A DNA stretch of 64,000 nt from Isochrysis galbana. Its lineage: Eukaryota; Haptophyta; Isochrysidales; Isochrysidaceae. The notes beneath the pieces are model-generated. The model saw nothing but the letters and a program-made list of their open reading frames with translations, did no database searches and was not told where the DNA came from. The stretch is taken from positions 1,054,001 to 1,118,000 of the forward strand of contig CM030933.1 of the NCBI GenBank assembly GCA_018136815.1, in the 5' to 3' direction. This document shows, piece after piece, positions 50,458 to 59,658 of this stretch. How positions within the stretch are numbered: position 1 is the stretch's first letter; each line of letters opens with the position of its first letter. The translations under genes and the position numbers were made by a program.

Positions 50458-51884
50458 CCGCCGGCCGACGCGGCCCGCGGGGGAAAATTTTCTTATTTTT
50501 AGCTTGATACTACTGTGTTGGGTGTTGGGCCAAGTGCACAGAGAGGACGCGGAGGGACGGGATAATACGATAATACCGCGAGACTGACTGAGCACCCGAA
50601 GTCTACTTCTATTTAGGAGTAAAAGGGTTGGAAGTAGTGTATCTGTTACCCCCACTGCGTAAACGGAGTTAGCTACCTGTGCCGCCATGGTGAATAACAA
50701 CACTGTCGAACACGCGATGACTACTGGCTCGTGGGCAGAGGGCCGTTCGATCGAGCCGGCAGCTGACGCGGCCGTGAAGGAGTCGTAGGTGGTTGCTTGC
50801 GGGAATATGTCTGAGAGGTCATAGTAGAAGTCGGGTCTGACAGCTTCTACCATCGAGTGCGAGGGACGAGAAGAGAGACGGAGGTTCGGAGGCCCACAAC
50901 GCGCGGCGTTGGAGGGTAGGGCCGAGGCTAGCTAGCGAGCTAGAGGAAGAGAGAGAAGGAGAATGAGAGCTTCTTAGGTCCAAGGTAGACACGAGAGACT
51001 ACAACGCAGGGACTCAAAAAGACCCCTCGTCACTCAGACACACACGAACTAAACCAAACAGGGCGAAAACTAACCACACTCAGGGCGGACTGTCAAGCGT
51101 CGGCACCAAGGCAACTCATCGGCGCACAGACATGCGAAACAGAGAAGTCGGAACAACGAGAGCAGACCTCGCGGTGGAGCTACCGCCGATATACGAAGAG
51201 AAGACGGAAGACTACAACCGATGCATGAAGAGAAGACGGAAGACAGTCGTGGAACGTTTGATGACATCGAAAGAAAGTAAGAGAAGGGGTAGAATGTCGC
51301 CGACGAGACCTTGAGGCTTAAAATAAACCACCGGTTAGAAGTAAAAGTCTGTCATCGTATGGAATACGACACTCCCCGACTAAATTCGAGTCGTCTCGAC
51401 GAGCGGCATGGAAGGAGAACAAAGCAACCGAAATAGGAGAAATCCGCGAACAAATCAACCGAAATAGAAGAAACCCAGAATTAGAACAACGAGGCGAGAG
51501 GAACCCAAGTTAACCGAGAAACCAAACATGGAAGGCGACGCTGGAAATAGAAGACGAGAGCACCCGTGGGCCCTTTGAGCACAAATTCGGAAGCTTGACG
51601 CGGCAACCTATTTGTACGCATCGTCCCACCCATTTCTCCCTTTTACAGGAGTTTTGCTCGGGTGTTGCGGTGGGTGCAACCGCAGACGACACGCGTCTCA
51701 TCTCCTGCAAACAACGGCGACAGCGAAGAAAGAGGAACAATCTACTACAACAACGAAAGGGAGGGAATGATTCCGAAGACACGCGAAACTCGGTGACGAG
51801 CAATCTCCGACGACCCTATTATTGGAGTCAAAGAGAGAAGTCGCAGAGGGGGAGGGAGAAAGGCCGCGGACTGAGCGTCGAGCG
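50458..51884. other. Intergenic region, promoter words and dispersed repeat
   Basis: Positions 50598-50640 contain GTCTACTTCTATTTAGGAGT, similar to the words at 12965-13120. From 50950 on the plus strand is A/G-rich. Positions 51150-51372 (minus) are the repeat shared with 16397-16595. No gene is supported, although the minus frame 50853-50620 (SAHEPVVIACSTVLLFTMAA) encodes one membrane-like segment. Confidence 0.4.
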
Positions 51885-52289
51885 ATGGCAGCGAAGAACG
51901 GATCCATGATGACCGAGGAGGAGGTCGACCGTCGTCGCACCGAGCTCCGCAAGTACCTGTCGGAGGCACGTGGCGGCTACGTGACCAAGGGAGGCGTGAA
52001 GCGGACATTCTGTCCGTGGGAGGTCGTCTCGGACGACGTCCGCGCTCGCCGAGCGGAACAAGAAGGTCGGGTGCAGCGGGCGATCAAGATGGCCAAGATG
52101 ATGAAGAGCCCGACGGGCGACGCCAACACGGAGTTGACCGAGGCGGAGACGATGGCGGCGGAGCTCGAGGCGATCAAGGGCCACAACGACTTCTTGGCGC
52201 GCATGCTGACGGAGGTGACCAAAGAGCGAGATTCTCTACAGGGAGGGGCCATCGGAGAACCCAACAACCCCCCTAGCCCCACCTTTTAA
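51885..52289 (+). CDS. Short helical protein of probable retroelement origin
   Basis: The ATG at 51885 (MAAKNGSMMTEEEVDRRRTE) is the first credible start; an upstream in-frame start at 51822 lies in repeat-like sequence. The 134-residue product is charged and helical, with KTFCPWEVV-like text only once (KRTFCPWEVVSDDVRARRAE). It ends with coiled-coil heptads (AETMAAELEAIKGHNDFLAR, then MLTEVTKERDSL). Its last 17 codons lie in the first unit of a 75-bp tandem repeat. The neighbourhood (strand-biased DNA, inverted repeat copy upstream) suggests a gag-like ORF. No domain is recognised. Confidence 0.4.
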   Translation: MAAKNGSMMTEEEVDRRRTELRKYLSEARGGYVTKGGVKRTFCPWEVVSDDVRARRAEQEGRVQRAIKMAKMMKSPTGDANTELTEAETMAAELEAIKGHNDFLARMLTEVTKERDSLQGGAIGEPNNPPSPTF

Positions 52290-52455
52290 GATTTGGGGCC
52301 GATGCCAAGGAGGGAGGGAGGGGCCGTCGGAGAACCCAACAACCCCCCTAGCCCCACCTTTTAAGATTTGGGGCCGATGCCAAGGAAGGAGGGAGGGGCC
52401 GTCGGAGAACCCAACAACCCCCCTAGCCCCACCTTTTAAGATTTGGGGCCGATCG
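52243..52455. repeat. 75-bp tandem repeat, three copies
   Basis: Units start GAGGGGCCATCGGAGAACCC at 52243, and GAGGGGCCGTCGGAGAACCC at 52318 and 52393. They are nearly identical. The length is a multiple of three, so frames stay open across it. Confidence 0.92.
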
Positions 52456-52878
52456 CGCCCCGAAACCTCGTCGAAATCACCCATCCGCCGAGCCAATTGA
52501 ACGTTGAGCCGTCGCCGAGTGAGGCCCGGAGAGCCCAACTTCGAACCGATGGCGGGCGCGCTGCGTGCCCGATTTCGACGATCCATCCAGATGGAGTAGC
52601 GCATCAGACGACAAATACACAGGGACCACCCGCACAGCCACGCCAATCGTGCAGGCCGCGCGCCGAAATCTCGTGGAAATCAGCCATCCGTGGAGCCCAT
52701 TCGACGTTTGACGTCTCCGAGCGAGGCCGGGAGGCCGGGAGAGCCCAACTTCGAACCGATGGCGGGCGCGCTGCGTGCCCGATTTCGACGATCCAAGGTC
52801 GTTTGCCTTCATTTGGTACCCCTCGTTTCCAAATACGCGATGCGTCGGTATAAAAGAAATCCCCTCCTGTGGGGACTC

Positions 52879-53304
52879 TCACCCTACCATGACCCCCCCC
52901 CCCCCCCCCCGCGAGCACCCCCAAGGAGAGGCCCAGGAGCACCCCGTACGCGACGATAACGGCGTCGCCTTGGCTCGGCATGAGGGCGCGCCCCGAGAGG
53001 GCCTGGTAGACGCCCACAGATATACCGGAGGGGAGATATACCGGAGGGGAGATATACCGGAGGGGAGATATACCGGAGGAGAGACCTTGCCTTGTCGCTC
53101 CTTTACCATGGCTCTCCCACACCTGAGACGGGAGACCCAGGTATACACGAGTTCGAAGAGCACTGGCGAAGGATTCTCGCCCCTGAACCCGGTGTCCAAA
53201 AGTACGCGACCCGTGACAATGGCGGCGTGGGCTTTGTCGCGTCCGTTGCACAGCGCGATGACGGTAGGCACTTGGTCGATGTACACGGCGAAGCCTCGCA
53301 TCAC
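52879..53304 (-). CDS. Element ORF, N-terminal domain plus frameshifted membrane tail
   Basis: The frame starts MMRGFAVYIDQVPTVIALCN, then GRDKAHAAIVTGRVLLDTGF and SPVLFELVYTWVSRLRCGRA, which reads like a folded domain. It then enters four tandem copies of a 16-bp unit (GATATACCGGAGGGGA on plus, 53024-53087). After these the conserved hydrophobic tail (RALMPSQGDAVIVAYGVLLG) is in another frame. Because 16 is not a multiple of three, copy-number change in the repeat would shift frame. The 1.9-kb element keeps the same tail. I do not recognise the family, and its opposite strand is also open, so the call is tentative. Confidence 0.4.
   Translation of the reverse strand: MMRGFAVYIDQVPTVIALCNGRDKAHAAIVTGRVLLDTGFRGENPSPVLFELVYTWVSRLRCGRAMVKERQGKVSPPVYLPSGISPLRYISPPVYLWASTRPSRGAPSCRAKATPLSSRTGCSWASPWGCSRGGGGGVMVG
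53023..53088. repeat. 16-bp tandem repeat, four copies
   Basis: GATATACCGGAGGGGA is repeated four times, the last unit ending GGAGGAGA. It lies within the minus ORF of the element. Confidence 0.93.
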
Positions 53305-53322
53305 GCGTTCGTGTGCGAGGAC

Positions 53323-53706
53323 ATGTTTGTTGGCATCAGCTACCTCTGCCCATTGACTGTATTGTCAGGAGGGTACGACAGAGTGAACGAGCTCAATGAA
53401 GCAGGGAACTCTTTGCTCTTCTACATCGGCGACCTCAAGTACGTCTTCGTGGGCATCGAAGTGTTCGAATTTGAGGCCGTCGACGAGATCGTCGCATTCG
53501 TATCGCCTGTAGGAGCGAACGACTTTCCGTATCCCTACGCCATCGATAAGACCGGTAGGCATTACCTCATGCTCGAAAAGAAGCAGGGGTACATTGACCC
53601 GTACCACAGCTTTTACGACATCGAAAAGAAGTTCAAGCTGACACACGAGGAGTGCGGTATACATTCGATGCGCTCATTGAAGACGATCCTTTCAAGACAA
53701 GTGTGA
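53323..53706 (+). CDS. NCLDV-like conserved protein carried by the inverted-repeat element
   Basis: The first in-frame ATG after the divergent gene is 53323, giving 127 residues. It reads MFVGISYLCPLTVLSGGYDR, then NELNEAGNSLLFYIGDLKYV, FVGIEVFEFEAVDEIVAFVS, VGANDFPYPYAIDKTGRHYL and MLEKKQGYIDPYHSFYDIEK. The order of a D-R-V-N/D-E turn, an LFYI-x-D-x-KYVFIG strand, an SPVGxNDxPYPYAID block and a YLMLE end is one I associate with a family of small proteins in mimivirus-like algal giant viruses. That is recollection and needs a profile search. Its function is unknown. A tail-only copy is at 9589-9702 and scraps are at 4003-4080. Confidence 0.65.
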   Translation: MFVGISYLCPLTVLSGGYDRVNELNEAGNSLLFYIGDLKYVFVGIEVFEFEAVDEIVAFVSPVGANDFPYPYAIDKTGRHYLMLEKKQGYIDPYHSFYDIEKKFKLTHEECGIHSMRSLKTILSRQV

Positions 53707-54750
53707 GGAGAGGTCCACGTCATGCGTGACGAGGAGGCCGCTGGAATTTTCATCGAGGGCGGGGGCACGCACTAGTAACCATGCATCCCCTTGCTCACAG
53801 GAGCGCCCTCATGGTGAGCTAGGCCCGGTGTCCTAGGACCGAGCTTTTTTGTATTTGATGCTGCTCGGCCAGAGTCCCCACGGGAGGGGAAGAAACCCTG
53901 AGGGAAAGGAGACCAAATGAAGGCAAGCCGCCTCATCTAGATGGGGGGCCTCGCCAGACACCAAAAGCACAGGGGCCACCCAGACAGTCACACCAATCGC
54001 GTGGGCCGCGCACCGAAATCTCGTGGAAATCAGCCATCCGGGGAGCCCATTCGACCTTTGACGTCTCCGAGCGAGGCCCTGAGAGCCCAACTTCAAACTG
54101 ATGCCGGGCGCGCTGCGTGCCCGATTTCGACGATCCATCTAGATGGGGGGCCTCGCCAGACACCAAAAGCACAGGGGCCACCCAGACAGTCACACCAATC
54201 GCGTGGGCCGCGCGCCGAAATCTCGTGGAAATCAGCCATCCGTGGAGCCCATTCGACCTTTGACGTCTCCGAGCGAGGCCCTGAGAGCCCAACTTCAAAC
54301 TGATGCCGGGCGCGCTGCGTGCCCGATTTCGACGATCCATCTAGATGGGGGGCCTCGCCAGACACCAAAAGCACAGGGGCCACCCAGACAGTCACACCAA
54401 TCGCGTGGGCCGCGCGCCGAAATCTCGTGGAAATCAGCCATCCGGGGAGCCCATTCGACGTTTGACGTCTCCGAGCGAGGCCCGGAGAGCCCAACTTCAA
54501 GCTGATGCCGGGCACGCTGCGTGCCCGATTTCGACGATCCACCCAGATGGGGAGCCTCATCAGACACCACATACACAGGGGCCACCTACACAGTCACGAC
54601 GCCAATCAGGCATGCCGCGCGCCGACACTTGGTCGAAATCACCCATCCGCCGAGCCCATTGAACGGTGACAACTATTGCCTCCGAGTGAGGCCCTGAGAG
54701 CCCAACTTCGAAGTGATTCCGGGCGCGCTGCGTGCCCGATTTCGACGGGG

Positions 54751-55561
54751 TTACCGTGTGTGGTGTGTGTGTGTGTGTGGGGGGGGAGTTGCTACGCGCA
54801 CGCGCCGCGTCCTTGTATGTGTCGTGATTAGCTTTGTACTCATCTTCGTAATAATAATACTCATTGGAGGAATTGTTGATACATTCCTACCTAAAAAGAA
54901 AACAAGCATTCTGAGTGAAAACAAAATTAACACCTGGCCCTCTTTTGACGGAACGCGACTTTAATACGGTAAATACGTATCTCCCGTCTAGGGACCCGAG
55001 CCCGCTTCTACTTCTGGGCAGTTGCGGGTTGCGGGATACGCCAAGTCCAAGCATCCAGGGGTCCAAGTAAATGCACTACACAAAACCCCATGTTTTGACC
55101 GCCCTACGAATGGGTGTCTGTTTCTTGGGTAAAGAAGCTTCCCAGCTCTTTCTTTCCTTCTTCCTTCTGATCCCTATCCCTATCTAATAATATCTCTTCA
55201 CCTCATATCTTTCTCAGGAGGAGCGAGGTGCATCCTACAACAGCTGGGCTTCTTCCTCTCTTCCTCTCGCTCTCGCTTCCTTGCTCCTCCTCTCTTCTTA
55301 GACATATTTGTCTCCTCATCTTCTGTACTACTCCCCGCCGTTCTCCGTTCTTCCGTCTCCTCTCCTTCGTGTGTTGTGGTCTTCTCTCGATCTCAACAAT
55401 CCTAGGAGTTCTTCCCCTCCGGTATTCATAGATCTCTCCTCCTCTCCTCTAGCGGTACTCGTGAACTTTACTCTCTACATGAACTCTCACCGCCCTCCCG
55501 CTGCTCGCCAGGCAGCGAGAGCGAGCCTCCCTCCCTCCATCTGCCCTCCCTCTGCCCTACC
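54751..55561. other. Intergenic region upstream of the DUF3007 gene
   Basis: A (GT)n and G run lies at 54759-54787. Positions 54830-54990 are AT-rich and include GGTAAATACGTATCTCCCGT, reminiscent of the hAT MITE end. Positions 55210-55480 are CT-rich, as in a 5' untranslated region. No gene is supported. Confidence 0.4.
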
Positions 55562-56202
55562 ATGCGCTTTCTCGCCCTGCCTGCGCTCTGGGTCGCGCTG
55601 CTCGTGCCAGGTGCCGCCTCCTTCTCCCTCGCGCCACTTGTCCCTGCCTCACCCATCCTCGCGCCGCGTACGCCCCTGGCTGCTCGGCATGCTCCGCCCA
55701 CCGCGATTGAACCGCAGCGCAACCTCCCCTTCTTCCTCGACATCGAGACCAAGGGAGGCATCGTCTTCTGGTCGATTGTGGGTATCGTCGCGCCATTCAT
55801 TGTCTACAACTTCCTCCAGGATCAGCTCGGCCTCGATGTGGTGCGCTGCCGCTGGCGAGAGCACCCTGTCACGCGATGCGTCACTTGCCACAGACTGCGC
55901 ACACGCTGAACTGCCCCACCCTACCTCGGCTCGCGCACTGGTTCAAACAGGTCGCGGCTGGAAACGTCATTCTCGTCGGCTATGTTGGCTTAGGCACGAT
56001 TGCTTGGACGTCCACGTATGTGTTCCGTGTGGCGAACAAGGACATGACCTATGCTAAGCAGCTACGCGACTACGAGAATGCTGTCATCCAAAAGCGGTTT
56101 GAGGAGCTCAATAACGATGAGGTCGATGCGCTCATGGAGGAGATCTATCCTGAGCAGGCTGAAGAGAAGGAGCAGAAGGCTCAAAAGCCGCCTGCTGCTT
56201 GA
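55562..56202 (+). CDS. DUF3007-family thylakoid-type membrane protein (exons 55562-55840 and 55951-56202)
   Basis: The leader MRFLALPALWVALLVPGAAS, followed by FSLAPLVPAS, fits the bipartite plastid presequence of red-lineage complex plastids (signal peptide with a Phe just after the cleavage region). The mature part has TM1 in GGIVFWSIVGIVAPFIVYNF. Exon 2 follows with TM2 in AAGNVILVGYVGLGTIAWTS and the diagnostic TYVFRVANKDMTYAKQLRDY, then ENAVIQKRFEELNNDEVDAL. This block is conserved in cyanobacterial and plastid DUF3007 proteins, whose function is not settled to my knowledge. The join is phase 0. The donor could be GTGCGC at 55841, as used here, or GTGGTG at 55838; the acceptor is TTCAAACAG. 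Product: about 176 residues. Confidence 0.8.
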
Positions 56203-57636
56203 GCTTCTCGACTCGTATAGGGGGGAAGCAATAATGTTTCATTTGTCTGTTGGTATGTCATCTATACTCCTCTTGGCAACGGGAGAAGACACAGCTCGCG
56301 GACCTCGTTCCCAAATTCTTGACAAATACCCTGTAGGTCACGCCGCCCCGCCGCGCGGAACCCGTGCCTCGAAAGAAAGCATTGCCCATGAGTTGAGGCA
56401 GCGACTGCCGTACCATCCTGTACCTTGAACTCAACATGCATCCAACGTGCTCATGCATCAAACAGCTGCAACCTTACCTTCTTCCACTGTTTTCGTGCTT
56501 CCTAGTCGCGTTTCCAACTGCAGCGCGGAGGATATTTTGCTAAATGCTGTGAGTTCGTGCGTTTTCGAGTTTGGTTCCGCGCTTGCCGTGTCGTTGGGCT
56601 GAGGTGTTGCTGGTGTTGCTTGAGTGCTTGCTACGCACCCAGTGATGGGACGCCAGGGTGATATCTGGTGCTGATACTATGATATCAGGTCCTCTGGAGC
56701 TGACGACCTGATCTCAGGTAGGGGCAAGAACAAAAGTCCTACTGACGGGCAAAAAAAACTCCGTTGGGGAGAGAGGATGTGTGGTGGGCTGTGGAATAGC
56801 TGTGGTGAGTCTGTGTGAGGTTGTGGTTGTGGGTCTGTAACATGGGATGTATGAAGCGCGGGCGGGACGAGACGAACGACCGGAGGCAGCACGGGAATGG
56901 AGCACGCGGGGTGGCGCAAGCGAAACGTGGACTGGCATGACGAGGGAGGGTAGACGGGGAGGCAGAAGGGTGACACAGGCGGGGCGTCCTAGCGATGTCG
57001 CGGGAAGCAGAAGAACGAACAGAAAACAAGAACACGGGACACGGGGCGACGGGAATCAGTGTTTGGGCATCAGCTTGTCAGCTTACATCAGTTGAGGGAG
57101 CGGATCACCGATATCAGCTTATATTAGCTTACAGACCTCTATCAGCTATTATCAGCCCCAAGGCTCCAAAGCAAGACATTATCAGCTTATATTGGCTTTC
57201 TCTTTCTCATTCACACCAACATATTCACTCAAGCTCAGACTCGGGATCCTCGGGAACCATGATGTCCAACTCCCACGGTAACGGTAACACAACAGACTTC
57301 CAATCTTCAAGACTAGAGCCTCGCAAGCCTATCAACCGTTTTTTGGCCCAGACGATTGCGCTTCTTAGAGTGTATCCATCCCTCGACTGACCAAGAATGC
57401 TCGCCGCCAGAGGCCGAGCAATGCATTGATTGAGACCAGGCGCATGGCTGCCCAACAAAGGTGTTGCCACGGTTGCAAGTAGATCTTGGCCAACTTATAC
57501 GAAGCCATGCTGCGGCTGTGCGTAGAGAAGGCATAGTCATCCGTTAAATCGTGAGCCCCACAGGCTAGAGCCTCCTCAAAATCAGCAAGCTCACTCCTCC
57601 GACTTCGACCAGTCCGCCCCTCGCGTCTCCAACCTC
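56203..57636. other. Intergenic region
   Basis: Positions 57060-57200 repeat the word TATCAGCTTA in several spaced copies. A minus frame at 57470-57225 (KKRLIGLRGSSLEDWKSVVL) could be a stray exon but lacks a family. Nothing else is supported. Confidence 0.4.
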
Positions 57637-58660
57637 ATGGAGGCCTGCTCTCGCGAGGTCCTCCTCCGCAGGCGCAAACTACTCTCCTACCTCGAGTCCA
57701 TCCACGTTCCGCGCACCGGCGCTGAGATCGAAGCCGCCGCCTCCACCTTCGCCGCCCTACGCCCTTTCCGCATCGACATGCACGAGCCCGATGTAGAGGC
57801 CGCCGCACGCCTCGCCATTCGCTCCTTCGAGATGCTCCCATCGGCCTCCTCGGGCGGCCCCTTTGCTCTCCATCCATCGCATGCTCCTCGACAAGCTCCC
57901 CGACTCCCTCTCCTTCCGTCGCACCGACGAACTCCGCAAGCTCTACGAGGCGGACATCATGGGCGAGCAACCGTGCCACATCGACAAGTTGATCGCGCGG
58001 ATCGCCTTATGGCTGCGCCCCGGGACGCTTGCGCACGCGCCCGCCCCCTCCCCCTCAGTCTTCGCCGCCGCCACTTCCCCCTTCTCCAACTCGGGCTGCT
58101 TCGTCTGCGGCGAGCGCACTTGCTCCGCCCGCATCTGCCCCCGCCGCTGTCACTCTTGCACTCTTGCGGCGAGAAGCTATGCCCTGGCGCACGCGACAAG
58201 ACGCTGTGCGTCGTGTGCGCCCCCTCCCCACCTTCTCGCCCTCAAACCCTCAATGCCTTGGGCAAACCAGTGCCCGAACGCGTCTTCGAGCGCCTCGCCC
58301 ACCTTTGGGCTGAGCGCAATCGCCCGGCCTCCCCGCCCCAAGCTCACACCGCCTCCATGCCTCCATTGTCGAAGGCGAGGCAGCACTCCTCGATCTCGTC
58401 GCCACCCTCGAGCTCGAGCACACCGCCCCTCCCTCGGACATCGCCCCTCTCTCCGAGCCACCGCTGCCTCCTCTTTTCGCGGGCTCCTTTGCCGTCGCTG
58501 CCGATGTCTTCCCCCCACCTCCTCCCTTCCACTCCGACCTCGATCGATGCACATACTCGTCTGCGATCGGCGATGGGCCCTCTTTGTCCGTAATCCCGTC
58601 CGTCCATCCGTCCGCCGACTGCCGCCCATGTTGTGCCTCTCCCCCTCACTCGCTCTTTGC
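57637..58660 (+). pseudogene. Frameshifted Cys-rich (double zinc-finger-like) ORF, probable retroelement relic
   Basis: Three plus frames carry successive pieces. Frame one: MEACSREVLLRRRKLLSYLE to RLAIRSFEMLPSASS (57637-57855). Frame two: HRMLLDKLPDSLSFRRTDEL through IALWLRPGTLAHAP to the cysteine array GCFVCGERTCSARICPRRCH (57875-58160). Back in frame one: CGEKLCPGARDKTLCVVCA (58165-58220), then a long Ser/Pro-rich tail. The two Cys arrays together would make a zinc-binding pair. The frameshifts in short order argue for a decayed gene, perhaps an ORF1 of a retroelement; I do not recognise the family. Confidence 0.45.
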
Positions 58661-59658
58661 GATGGGTGCCCCCTTCTTGGGTGCTCCATCGGGGGGGGTG
58701 TTGTGGTTAGGGGGAGAGCCGCCCTTTTGGTTTCCCAAAGAGAGGCCCTCTCTCTTTGTTTTCCCGCCTTCGCGTGTTTTGGTTTCTCCCTTCGGGTTGC
58801 ATCCTCTCCGTCCGAGATCGGGATCCTCCGATCCCGATCTTCCTCTCTTCCCCCCGTGTGTTAGGATAGGGGTGATCGCTCTCGATCCCCCTCCCTTGTT
58901 TTCTCATGCGTGCGCCCCCTTTCTTTCCTTGCGCGCGCCCCCGTGTGTTTCCCGCGTTTTCTCTCGGCCCAGAGTTCCGAGAGTCGCGCCCATGGCCGCA
59001 CTCCCTGGGGCTCTGGGCGAGCTCTCTCGACCGCCGTCGCCCCAGGCTCGTGTGAGCGGTGCTCCCGCCGGTGCCATGCCTCCCTCCAGTCCCAGCGCTC
59101 CCTGTGCTCAGCCCTCCATGAGCACGGTCGCCCCTGGAGAGCCCCATCCCCTGTCTCAACAATCATTAGAGCCCCAGTCCACAGCCACAGCCACTCCACT
59201 CCGCCAGTCACAAGGGGCGTGTAGAAAGTTTGCTGCGTGAAGGTAGTGGGTCCCTAGTCGCGTGTGCGGTGTTAATATTATACAATTTTTCCCGTTCTTC
59301 TCTCACAATATTGCACACCAACTATTAATAGGAGCGTCGTCCTGCATACAACCTTCTCTGAGTGTCGTGCCACCTTCAAGGGCGGCAGTTTCAAATGTGT
59401 CCCACACAAAGATGCAAGATGAGAGAACTTGCATTTTAGTCGGGTTGCCGCATAGAGTAATGAAAAGTTGATCATGAATGATTAGTATTCGAGCAAACGG
59501 GCCACGGCTTGAGTTGCCCAAGGGTCCGAGCGCCTCGTCCATGGCGCCGGAGATATCAAAACATATGCATACAGAAGAGGATGTCCGCACAGAGGAGGTT
59601 ATGGTACGAAAGCAACACATTCATGCGAGACGGATTCATTCTGACTTGCGGCACGAGC
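58661..59658. other. Intergenic region
   Basis: T/C-rich low complexity to 59200. Positions 59205-59290 are, in reverse, the retroposon's 5' end (complement of TTCACGCAGCAAACTTTCTA and ACCGCACACGCG). Positions 59300-59658 are probably the 3' untranslated region of the macroglobulin-like gene. Confidence 0.45.

Larger units (their letters stand above)
52796..53933. mobile_element. 1.1-kb inverted-repeat element with virus-like gene, inserted in satellite DNA
   Basis: The left end is AGGTCGTTTGCCTTCATTTG and the right end is the complement of AGGCGGCTTGCCTTCATTTG. The dinucleotide CA flanks it on both sides (52794-52795, 53934-53935). Intact satellite units read GACGATCCATCTAGATGG; here GACGATCCA, the element, then CATCTAGATGG. 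The insertion point and the 2-bp duplication are therefore read directly from the empty sites. Cargo is a divergent ORF pair (minus 53304-52879 and plus 53323-53706), separated by a small gap. No transposase is encoded. Confidence 0.85.
52455..54750. repeat. 202-bp satellite array interrupted by the 1.1-kb element
   Basis: Units carry GCCGAAATCTCGTGGAAATC, CCCATTCGACGTTTGACGTC and TGCGTGCCCGATTTCGACGA. Two flank the insertion on the left (52455-52795) and four follow on the right (53936-54750). The starts AGATGGGGGGCCTCGCCAGA at 53939, 54141 and 54343 are exactly 202 bp apart. The outer units are more divergent than the inner ones, as expected for an array homogenising from its centre. Confidence 0.92.

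Noticed and set aside
50458-50853. N-terminal extension of the PhyH-like frame
   Set aside because: It would add 132 residues unlike the family, crosses AT-rich promoter-like sequence, and the 50457 ATG gives normal length.
52243-54750. CRISPR array
   Set aside because: The repeats are contiguous satellites of 75 and 202 bp without unique spacers, in a eukaryotic context.
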